Origin: a virus
DNA: 28,372 bases
Virus record (IMG/VR): IMGVR_UViG_3300020465_000070
Location: 1-28,372 of that record
Direction: 5' to 3' (one strand)
The translations under genes and the position numbers were made by a program. Position 1 is the stretch's first letter. Each line of letters opens with the position of its first letter. Positions 16,409-22,030 of the stretch are shown piece after piece. The notes under the pieces were generated by a model. It did not search any database and was not told the origin of the DNA. It worked only from the letters and a program-made list of their open reading frames with translations.

Positions 16409-16573
16409 ATGAACACACTAAACATCATCAAAAGACAAATCGATAAGCAGGCAGCCCTGCACGATGCACAAATCAGAGTCACCAAATATCGTGGTGTCTC
16501 CTGTGAAGTGCATCAGGCAAATGAGGAAACTCACGGCACTTTCTGCTACCGTGGTCGTACTTACACCAAATGA
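16409..16573 (+). CDS. DUF4278-like small protein, 54 aa
   Basis: Preceded by a clear ribosome-binding site (TTAGGAG at 16394-16400). The core VTKYRGVSCEV and TFCYRGRTYTK repeats the 'YRGv.Y' pattern of DUF4278, a cyanobacterial and cyanophage family of unknown function. The upstream helix (LNIIKRQIDKQAALHDAQ) is basic. Its codon use is less AT-rich than its neighbours, hinting at a different origin or high expression. It is the last gene before a strong intrinsic terminator at 16581-16608. Confidence 0.75.
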   Translation: MNTLNIIKRQIDKQAALHDAQIRVTKYRGVSCEVHQANEETHGTFCYRGRTYTK

Positions 16574-16580
16574 TTGATAT

Positions 16581-16608
16581 GAGAGGGTTAAGAACCCTCT
16601 CTTTTTTT
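16581..16608 (+). terminator. Intrinsic terminator after the DUF4278 gene
   Basis: GAGAGGGTT (16581-16589), a 3-nt loop, AACCCTCTC (16593-16601) and seven T (16602-16608). The 9-bp stem is perfect. Confidence 0.92.
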
Positions 16609-16642
16609 ATACTTATATGAAAAAGAAACAAATGTTAGTGAA

Positions 16643-16671
16643 TTAACACAAACGAGTCTATATAATATAGA
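16643..16671 (+). promoter_or_regulatory. Weak sigma70-like promoter upstream of the 59-aa ORF
   Basis: TTAACA (16643-16648), 17 nt, TATAGA (16666-16671). A TATAAT at 16661-16666 has no good partner box. It lies just after the terminator and ahead of the ORF at 16745, so some promoter is expected here. Confidence 0.4.
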
Positions 16672-16744
16672 ATTAAGGAATAATCTTATGAATTGAAATT
16701 CATGACTTTGTTATGATAAAAAAAATTTACTTACGGGAGATTAA

Positions 16745-16924
16745 ATGCACAATAGACTATCTCGTAATCAATTAGCAGAATGGAATCATTTTGAAAAGTT
16801 ATCAAATAGGTATAATGAAGAATTAGATTTGATAAATGATTATTTTGACTGTTTAATTGAGTGTGATGACGACCAAGGAACTTGTAAAAGAATTTGTAAA
16901 AATTTGCTTAATGTGGGGGGTTGA
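16745..16924 (+). CDS. Hypothetical acidic protein with four cysteines, 59 aa
   Basis: ATG preceded by GGGAG (16736-16740). The protein is helical and charged (LSRNQLAEWNHFEKLSNRYNEEL), then DCLIECDDDQGTCKRICK, with four cysteines (residues 36, 40, 47, 51) spaced C-x3-C-x6-C-x3-C. This could be a helical-hairpin disulphide (CX3C-type) or a metal site; I cannot tell which. The last codons (GTG GGG GGT TGA) form the 5' arm and loop of the terminator, so translation through the stop should affect the hairpin. Confidence 0.6.
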   Translation: MHNRLSRNQLAEWNHFEKLSNRYNEELDLINDYFDCLIECDDDQGTCKRICKNLLNVGG

Positions 16925-16940
16925 CTACCCTCCTTTTTTT
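16915..16940 (+). terminator. Intrinsic terminator overlapping the stop codon
   Basis: GGGGGGT (16915-16921), loop TGACT, ACCCTCC (16927-16933; one G-U pair), then seven T (16934-16940). The stop codon TGA of the preceding ORF is at 16922-16924, in the loop. Confidence 0.85.
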
Positions 16941-16949
16941 GTGTAAAAT
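16921..16949 (+). promoter_or_regulatory. Sigma70-type promoter nested in the terminator
   Basis: TTGACT (16921-16926) lies in the terminator loop. After 17 nt comes TAAAAT (16944-16949). The predicted start near 16956 is just upstream of the ORF at 16973. The spacer is the terminator's 3' arm plus T-tract. Confidence 0.6.
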
Positions 16950-16972
16950 GATAAGGTTATATTCTATTTCTT

Positions 16973-17152
16973 ATGGAAAAGGAAAGACTCAAATTAATAG
17001 TTAAAAATTTAGAACTATTAGTTGATTCTCTCAAGGCAGAAATATTTTCTGATGAAGAAGCTTATCTTGATAAGAGAGAAAATTTTGATGATCCTCCACA
17101 CTACTATGGAGATTACGATGAACTTTATGACGATGCTGGTTACTCCGACTAA
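16973..17152 (+). CDS. Small conserved cyanophage protein, 59 aa
   Basis: Two-part peptide: an N-terminal amphipathic helix (MEKERLKLIVKNLELLVDSL) and a Tyr/Asp-rich acidic tail (PHYYGDYDELYDDAGYSD). I recall similar MEKERLKLIV-type small proteins in other T4-like cyanophages; function unknown. It ends 6 nt before thyX and follows the nested promoter, so it probably heads the thyX transcript. Confidence 0.65.
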   Translation: MEKERLKLIVKNLELLVDSLKAEIFSDEEAYLDKRENFDDPPHYYGDYDELYDDAGYSD

Positions 17153-17158
17153 AAACTT

Positions 17159-17794
17159 ATGACAGTAAAACTTGTTAGTATTACTCCCGATGCGGAGAAA
17201 ATGATGGCATATGTTGCTCGGGTGAGCAATCCATCAAATCAGGATAATGAAAAATATTCTGGTCTTCTAAAATACTGTATTAAGCACAATCACTGGAGTG
17301 TGTTTGAACAGAGTTACATGACTCTAGAAATTGAAACTACAAGAGCGATTGCATCTCAAATACTGCGCCATCGTAGTTTTACATATCAAGAATTTTCACA
17401 ACGATATGCAGATTCTTCACTTTTAGGTGAAAAAATCAAACTTCCAGAATTAAGAAGACAGGATACTAAAAATCGTCAAAATAGTATTGATGACCTTGAT
17501 CCATTTACCGTTCAGAATCTAGAACTGCAGATGCAGACTCTGTTTGATTCTTCCATGGCACTGTATCAGCAGATGTTGGAACGAGGAGTGGCAAAGGAAT
17601 GTGCAAGAAATGTGCTTCCACTCTGTGTAGGCACTAAAATTTACATGACCGGTTCATGTCGATCATGGATCCATTACATAAATTTGAGGTCCGCAAACGG
17701 CACTCAGAAGGAGCACATGGATGTCGCACTCGCATGTAAGGAAGTGTTCACAGAGCAGTTCCCTGCCGTTTCTGAGGCACTAGAGTGGATCTAA
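17159..17794 (+). CDS. thyX: Flavin-dependent thymidylate synthase ThyX, 211 aa
   Basis: ThyX makes dTMP from dUMP using FAD, NADPH and methylene-tetrahydrofolate, supplying phage DNA synthesis. The signature RHRx7S is present (RHR at 70-72, Ser at 80) within RHRSFTYQEFSQRY. Relative to the usual RHR.aS.NE.S.RY, Ser and Asn are replaced by Thr and Gln. HNHWSVFE (43-50) is the FAD/substrate-side motif. SCRSWIHYINLRSANGTQ near the C-terminus matches the ThyX 'N.R...Hf..lR...aQ.EI' segment. Length is normal for the family. The stop codon overlaps a CTAAATA late-promoter-like box. Confidence 0.95.
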   Translation: MTVKLVSITPDAEKMMAYVARVSNPSNQDNEKYSGLLKYCIKHNHWSVFEQSYMTLEIETTRAIASQILRHRSFTYQEFSQRYADSSLLGEKIKLPELRRQDTKNRQNSIDDLDPFTVQNLELQMQTLFDSSMALYQQMLERGVAKECARNVLPLCVGTKIYMTGSCRSWIHYINLRSANGTQKEHMDVALACKEVFTEQFPAVSEALEWI

Positions 17795-17797
17795 ATA
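17791..17797 (+). promoter_or_regulatory. T4-type late promoter candidate (CTAAATA)
   Basis: CTAAATAC at the thyX stop resembles the T4 late box TATAAATA. It lies 22 nt before the start of the 81-aa gene. The motif can occur by chance in this AT-rich DNA. Confidence 0.4.
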
Positions 17798-17819
17798 CGT
17801 TTATATTGAATTCATAACA

Positions 17820-18065
17820 ATGGCAACATATCCTGTAAAGCATAAAGAGACTGGTGAAACGAAAGATGTTGTAATGAGCATTCATGACTGGGATCAGTGG
17901 AGAGAAAACAATCCCGAATGGGAAAGATACTATACTCCTGAAAATGCACCATCCTTTGGTGAAGTTGGTGAATGGAAGGATAAACTTCGTAAGAAAAATC
18001 CTGGTTGGAATGATGTATTATCAAAGGTTAAAAAAATGCCCGGTTCATCCATAAACAAAATTTGA
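17820..18065 (+). CDS. Conserved T4-like phage protein upstream of phoH, 81 aa
   Basis: Small soluble protein with MATYPVKHKETGETKDV, a WDQWRENNPEWERYY segment and an ending NPGWNDVLSKVKKMPGSS. I recall this family as widespread in marine T4-like phages, usually without an assigned function and in some relatives described as similar to FmdB-type zinc-ribbon proteins. No cysteines are present here, so no zinc ribbon can form. It ends 1 nt before phoH and is probably co-transcribed with it. Confidence 0.7.
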   Translation: MATYPVKHKETGETKDVVMSIHDWDQWRENNPEWERYYTPENAPSFGEVGEWKDKLRKKNPGWNDVLSKVKKMPGSSINKI

Positions 18066-18066
18066 T

Positions 18067-18825
18067 ATGGCACGAAGAAAAAGAGCATCTGCAGAACAAC
18101 CCATTGGGGTTGGATTAACTGCAAAGCAGATGAAAAGGAAAAAACCTCTCAGTCAGGAATATTTGGTCGATATTGAACCACTCTCCGAGAATCAAAAAGT
18201 ACTTTTTGATTCTTATAGGAATGGAAAACAAATTGTCGCCTATGGATGTGCAGGAACAGGTAAAACCTTTATTACTCTGTATAATGCATTGATGGATGTT
18301 CTCTCTGAGAATACTCCATATGAAAGAATCTATCTTGTCCGTTCTCTTGTGGCAACCAGGGAAATTGGTTTTCTTCCTGGAGATCATGAAGACAAGGCGG
18401 ATATTTACCAAATTCCTTATAAGAATATGGTGAAATATATGTTCCAAATGCCATCTGATGCTGATTTTGAGATGCTTTATGGTAATCTTAAATCACAGGA
18501 TACGATTAAATTTTGGAGCACATCATTTCTTCGTGGAACAACTCTTGATAATTCTATTGTCATTGTCGATGAGTTCCAAAATCTCAACTTTCATGAATTA
18601 GATTCTATTATCACTCGTGTTGGTGAAAATACCAAAATTTGTTTCTGTGGTGATGCCAGTCAATCGGATCTGACAAAATCAAATGATAGAAATGGTATTG
18701 TTGACTTCATGAACATCTTGAGAAAAATGCAATCTTTTGATATAATAGAGTTTGGTGTCGATGATATTGTTCGTTCTGGACTTGTCAAGGAATACATTAT
18801 TGCAAAAATGGAATCAGGTTTTTAA
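18067..18825 (+). CDS. phoH: PhoH-like P-loop ATPase, 252 aa
   Basis: Walker A GCAGTGKT at 60-67, Walker B IVIVDEFQN at 164-172 and the sensor-like ICFCGDASQSD at 191-201 identify a PhoH-type (helicase superfamily 1-like) ATPase. Length matches phage PhoH. It is among the commonest cyanophage auxiliary genes; its role is unsettled (linked to phosphate stress and RNA metabolism in bacteria). The N-terminal 30 residues are basic. The gene joins the downstream oxygenase by TAATG. I saw no clear Pho box upstream, but did not search systematically. Confidence 0.95.
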   Translation: MARRKRASAEQPIGVGLTAKQMKRKKPLSQEYLVDIEPLSENQKVLFDSYRNGKQIVAYGCAGTGKTFITLYNALMDVLSENTPYERIYLVRSLVATREIGFLPGDHEDKADIYQIPYKNMVKYMFQMPSDADFEMLYGNLKSQDTIKFWSTSFLRGTTLDNSIVIVDEFQNLNFHELDSIITRVGENTKICFCGDASQSDLTKSNDRNGIVDFMNILRKMQSFDIIEFGVDDIVRSGLVKEYIIAKMESGF

Positions 18826-19553
18826 TGGAAATATTCAGAGATTATGAATTGGGTAAGAAACTTAATTTTCAATATTCAAATTCAAATCCTTTCCCTCACA
18901 TAGTTTTAGATAATTTTATTGATTCTACTGTTGCTATGCAATGTTTCAATGAATTAAAAACTACAGACTATTGGGCAAATGAATCATCCAATAATGCATA
19001 TATGTCACCACATCAAGTGAGTAAGTTTTTTACTCCTTGGGATACTAATAGCTTAGAGCAACTTAAGTACATAACACCTACTGTTTACCACTCTCTTAAA
19101 TATTTTAATTCTAATATATTCCTCTCATATCTTGAGGATTTGACCGGTATTAAAGGATTGATGGGTGATCCAGGTTTTTCTGGTGGTGGTGCTCATCAGA
19201 TAAGAACTGATGGTAAGTTATCATTACATGTTGACTTCAATATTCATTCTAAAACAAGATATTTTAGAGTTCTTAATCTTCTTATCTATCTGAATCCTGA
19301 ATGGGATAAAGAATGGGAAGGTGCATTGGAGTTGTGGGATTTGGATAATAAGAAACTTGCTCATAAGATATATCCTATCTTTAATAGAGCAGTTATCTTT
19401 ACTTTGTCTGACAAGTCAGTTCACGGGCATCCTATTCCACTAAAGACACCAGAAGGAATTGAAAGATATTCTTTAGCACTTTATTATTATATTGAGGAAC
19501 CAAATCAAGATTATTATGAAAGAACTTCGGTAGTTTGGCATGATTTCAATTGA
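18825..19553 (+). CDS. 2-oxoglutarate/Fe(II)-dependent oxygenase, 242 aa
   Basis: The double-stranded beta-helix oxygenase signature is visible: HxD iron ligands at His135 and Asp137 (LHVDFNIH), a distal His at 200 or 202 (SVHGHP), and Arg214 (ERYSLALYYY) for 2-oxoglutarate. The segment GGGAHQIRTDGKLSLHVDF is typical of small-substrate or prolyl-hydroxylase-like phage oxygenases. The substrate is unknown; protein, nucleobase or glycan are all possible. It is translationally coupled to phoH (TAATG) and followed closely by a methyltransferase, so the two may act on the same target. Such oxygenases are common in cyanophages. Confidence 0.88.
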   Translation: MEIFRDYELGKKLNFQYSNSNPFPHIVLDNFIDSTVAMQCFNELKTTDYWANESSNNAYMSPHQVSKFFTPWDTNSLEQLKYITPTVYHSLKYFNSNIFLSYLEDLTGIKGLMGDPGFSGGGAHQIRTDGKLSLHVDFNIHSKTRYFRVLNLLIYLNPEWDKEWEGALELWDLDNKKLAHKIYPIFNRAVIFTLSDKSVHGHPIPLKTPEGIERYSLALYYYIEEPNQDYYERTSVVWHDFN

Positions 19554-19564
19554 CGAGATTTAAT

Positions 19565-20107
19565 ATGCACGATTCAGCAATGTGGTGGGGAAAACAATTT
19601 CTTAATAATTATTCTATAAAAGGAAAAATTTTAGAAGTTGGATCCTGTAGACAGATAAGACAATATGAATCTTATCAGAGTAAATCTACAGTTTATGAGG
19701 AAGCGTTGAGAGATCAACAACCTAAAGATTCTGAATGGATTGGTGCTGATATTTCACCAGGACCAGGAGTAGATGTAGTTTTAAAGGATCCTCATATATT
19801 ACCTTTCCCTGACGGACATTTTGACGCATCAATAAGTTCAAGTGTTTACGAACATGTATTATTCCCTTGGGAATTATTTAAAGAACAGTGTAGATGTGTT
19901 AAAGTGGGAGGACATATCTATATTAATGCTCCTTCGTCTGGAGATTATCATCCATATCCAATTGATGCTTGGAGATTTTATTTAGATTCTGCTCGTTCAC
20001 TTCAAGGTTGGGCAGCAAAGGCAGGATATCCAGTCTTTTGTCATCATGCAAGTACAGATGCTGGTACACATTGGAATGATTTTGTTGCTGTCTACATTAG
20101 AGAATAA
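19565..20107 (+). CDS. Class I SAM-dependent methyltransferase, 180 aa
   Basis: The ATG at 19565 is preferred over the TTG at 19550. Rossmann motif I is KILEVGSC (21-28), an acidic end of strand 2 is at GADIS (60-64), motif IV-like FDASISSSVYEHV at 86-98, and a strand-5 VKVGGHIYINAP at 112-123. The fold is of the Methyltransf_11 type. There is no DNA-methylase motif (no DPPY/NPPY), so a small-molecule, glycan or protein target is more likely than DNA. It lies 11 nt after the 2OG oxygenase and before the nuclease. Together the pair looks like a cassette inserted between phoH and the replication block. Confidence 0.8.
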   Translation: MHDSAMWWGKQFLNNYSIKGKILEVGSCRQIRQYESYQSKSTVYEEALRDQQPKDSEWIGADISPGPGVDVVLKDPHILPFPDGHFDASISSSVYEHVLFPWELFKEQCRCVKVGGHIYINAPSSGDYHPYPIDAWRFYLDSARSLQGWAAKAGYPVFCHHASTDAGTHWNDFVAVYIRE

Positions 20108-20118
20108 TTTTTAATGAC

Positions 20119-20799
20119 ATGAATTTTAAACACGTTGATATTGAACTTCCAAATCTTGAACGGGAGACAATTGATGGGGTACGATATTATAAAGTCCCCG
20201 ATGAGGAAGAATTACTGCGATTGGTTTCCATTACTTCTGTAACTAGTCACTTTAATAAAGAAATCTTTGTAAAATGGCGTAAAAAAGTTGGTAATGAAGA
20301 GGCAGATCGTGTCACAAAAGCGGCAACTGGTCGTGGTACTGACATGCATACTCTTACGGAGCATCATTTAAAAAATGAAGATTTACCTAAAGTTCGTCCT
20401 ATTTCAGAGTTCTTATTTAAGATTGCTAAACCAGACTTGAATAAAATTGATAATATTCATGCTCTGGAAAGTTCCCTATATAGTAAACAACTTGGTATTG
20501 CCGGGACGGTTGATTGTATTGCCGAATATGAAGGCGAACTAGCAATAATTGATTTCAAAACATCCAAGAAACCAAAACCACGAGAGTGGATCGACCATTA
20601 TTTTGTACAGTGCATGGCATATGGTTGTATGCTGTACGAACTGACAGGAATTTCTGTCAAAAAACTTGTAATTATTATGGCTTGCGAAAATGGAGAATGC
20701 ATCGTCTATGAAGAACGAGACAAATCAAAATACATCAAACTTCTTACCCAATACATTAGAAAGTTTGTTGCAGATAAACTGGAACTCTATGGAACCTAA
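20119..20799 (+). CDS. PD-(D/E)XK exonuclease, MGME1/RecB-like, 226 aa
   Basis: The conserved nuclease pattern is Glu117 (ALESSLYS), Asp132 (GIAGTVDCIAEYEG), Asp145-x-Lys147 (IIDFKTSKKPKP) and the Gln/Tyr motif QCMAYG at 164-169. This arrangement, including DFKTSKKPKP, closely resembles mitochondrial genome maintenance exonuclease 1 (MGME1) and RecB-family nucleases, which cut single-stranded or flap DNA. It stands directly upstream of gp33-gp59-gp32, near the place T4 has RNase H (rnh). A role in primer or flap removal, or in recombination and host DNA breakdown, is therefore reasonable inference. Its end overlaps gp33 by 11 nt. Confidence 0.85.
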   Translation: MNFKHVDIELPNLERETIDGVRYYKVPDEEELLRLVSITSVTSHFNKEIFVKWRKKVGNEEADRVTKAATGRGTDMHTLTEHHLKNEDLPKVRPISEFLFKIAKPDLNKIDNIHALESSLYSKQLGIAGTVDCIAEYEGELAIIDFKTSKKPKPREWIDHYFVQCMAYGCMLYELTGISVKKLVIIMACENGECIVYEERDKSKYIKLLTQYIRKFVADKLELYGT

Positions 20800-21049
20800 T
20801 AAAGAATTAGAAAAAGAAATTGAGAAAAAGTTTTTAACACCTGCAAAGTTTGCTATAGAAATAGAAAACATTGTTGCCGAAGAAAAACTCAATTATATTG
20901 ATGCGATTGTTCATTATTGCGAAATCAATGAACTTGAAATAGAATCTGTGACTAAGTTAGTATCTAAACCACTGAAAGAAAAACTGAAGTGGGATGCGAC
21001 TCAACTTAACTTTATGAAAAAAACATCAAGAGCAAAACTTCCTTTATGA
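20789..21049 (+). CDS. 33: gp33-like late transcription co-activator, 86 aa
   Basis: The ATG at 20789, overlapping the nuclease gene by 11 nt, is chosen; an in-frame ATG at 20690 lies deep inside that gene. The body FAIEIENIVAEEKLNYIDAI, HYCEINELEIE and VSKPLKEKLKWDA follows T4 gp33 (an IIEKMVEEFGMSYLEA-like segment, then EENSIPE, then a GIIEKIQ stretch), and the C-terminus ends in a hydrophobic Leu-Pro-Leu. In T4, gp33 bridges RNA polymerase and the gp45 sliding clamp, whose binding needs the hydrophobic C-terminus. It is coupled to gp59 by ATGA. The order gp33-gp59-gp32 is the same as in T4. Confidence 0.8.
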   Translation: MEPNKELEKEIEKKFLTPAKFAIEIENIVAEEKLNYIDAIVHYCEINELEIESVTKLVSKPLKEKLKWDATQLNFMKKTSRAKLPL

Positions 21050-21642
21050 CCGTGACTCCTTTTGAAACTTATCAACATTATCTGTCACTTAAAAATCATT
21101 TTACAAATCCTAAATATGACTTCTTTCGTTATGGTGCTAAAACACGAGCTACTGTAACTTCTTTTAATAAAAGAAAGGATAAATATTGGTTTGAAAAAAC
21201 TTCCCGAAAATATTCGGATCAAGAAGTTGTTCAATTTCTTGTATCTAACTTTATTTCATCTGATAACCCACAAAACTTATGGATTGGAGAAATTATCAAT
21301 TCTGGAGAAAGAAACTACGCCGAGTGGATGAAACGACAGCAGAGTTTAACTTACTTGTTCAAAGAACAAATGAACACATTGTTGTCGGAAAACGAATTAG
21401 AGAATGTCTTCAATTGCTCCAAAGGACATCCAGTAATTCTAAAAAAATATTTGGCAGGAGAAGTAAGTATTGAGAATGTCGTTATTTGTGAGAAAATTTT
21501 TTCTTTTCGTGAAAAGTTTGATAAAAAATTAGATGATCCTGTGTGGGAAACCGTCAGTCTAAAAATACAGAAGTATTTGCCATTTCTAAATATTGATGTG
21601 TTCCACTACAAAAAAATTCTGAGGAAAATAGTAGATGAGTGA
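21046..21642 (+). CDS. 59: gp59 loader of gp41 DNA helicase, 198 aa
   Basis: In T4, gp59 loads the replicative helicase gp41 onto gp32-coated fork DNA. The sequence starts TPFETYQHYLSLKNHFTNPKYDFFRYG, the typical opening of gp59-family proteins. It continues with FLVSNFISSDNPQNLWIGEI and ends in a helical C-terminal domain (IFSFREKFDKKL, KKILRKIVDE). At 198 aa it is close to T4's 217. Its position between gp33 and gp32 supports the call. The start overlaps the gp33 stop (ATGA) and its end overlaps the DUF1825 gene by 8 nt. Confidence 0.92.
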   Translation: MTVTPFETYQHYLSLKNHFTNPKYDFFRYGAKTRATVTSFNKRKDKYWFEKTSRKYSDQEVVQFLVSNFISSDNPQNLWIGEIINSGERNYAEWMKRQQSLTYLFKEQMNTLLSENELENVFNCSKGHPVILKKYLAGEVSIENVVICEKIFSFREKFDKKLDDPVWETVSLKIQKYLPFLNIDVFHYKKILRKIVDE

Positions 21643-21967
21643 GTTTTTTAATTCTGAAATTATTCAGGAAGAATTAAATAAAATTAATAATATTCAGGAA
21701 GAACTATATTCTGATGCAACATCTTTTGGTATGATGTCTCGTAAAGAGAAATTAGAACATATTGAGATGATGGTTGAACTTCTTGAAAAACAAAAAGTTA
21801 TGTATACAAGATTATCACTTTCTGAAGATCCTGAAGCTGTTGAAATGAAAGAAAATTTAAAAAAATCTGTGGTTCTGATGGGTTTTCCACCAGGAACCGA
21901 TATGAATGTCTTATTTTCCACCATGGAACAAACCGTAAAATCTCTCAGGGACTATATTGACGCCTGA
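21635..21967 (+). CDS. DUF1825-family protein (cyanobacterial type), 110 aa
   Basis: The opening FFNSEIIQEEL and the segments MMVELLEKQKVMYTRLSLSED and VLFSTMEQTVKSLRDYI match the recalled pattern of DUF1825 (FFdSEIVq.E, ME.L...Y..F..R.eLSED, MfeqMn.TL..Mk). DUF1825 is a roughly 105-aa helical family found in cyanobacteria, with no established function. This gene is inserted between gp59 and gp32 and overlaps gp59, so it is expressed with the replication / late-transcription genes. The -35 box of the gp32 promoter lies in its last codons. A host origin is inferred. It should not be confused with gp33, which is the gene at 20789. Confidence 0.75.
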   Translation: MSEFFNSEIIQEELNKINNIQEELYSDATSFGMMSRKEKLEHIEMMVELLEKQKVMYTRLSLSEDPEAVEMKENLKKSVVLMGFPPGTDMNVLFSTMEQTVKSLRDYIDA

Positions 21968-21985
21968 GGGCAACGTTGCTATAAT
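21957..21985 (+). promoter_or_regulatory. Sigma70-type promoter for gp32
   Basis: TTGACG (21957-21962), 17 nt, TATAAT (21980-21985). The predicted start near 21992 gives a roughly 40-nt leader before gp32, with GAGGTAAT (22019-22026) as ribosome-binding site. The gene would thus have its own strong promoter. Confidence 0.75.
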
Positions 21986-22030
21986 ATCCAAGTCAACCAA
22001 ACTAATCCGACAAAATCCGAGGTAATCCTA

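Noticed and set aside
16685-16703. ATGAAT/ATTCAT hairpin in the leader of the 59-aa ORF as a riboswitch or RNA gene
   Set aside because: Six AT-rich pairs with a 4-nt loop is too weak and has no further structure that I can see.
21586-21592. CTAAATA inside gp59 as a late promoter for the DUF1825 gene
   Set aside because: A 7-base AT-rich motif is expected several times per strand by chance in this window. It lies inside a gene with no other support.
21635-21967. Calling this gene gp33 because it lies beside gp59 and gp32
   Set aside because: The gene at 20789-21049 fits T4 gp33 better in pattern and order (33-59-32), whereas this one fits DUF1825.
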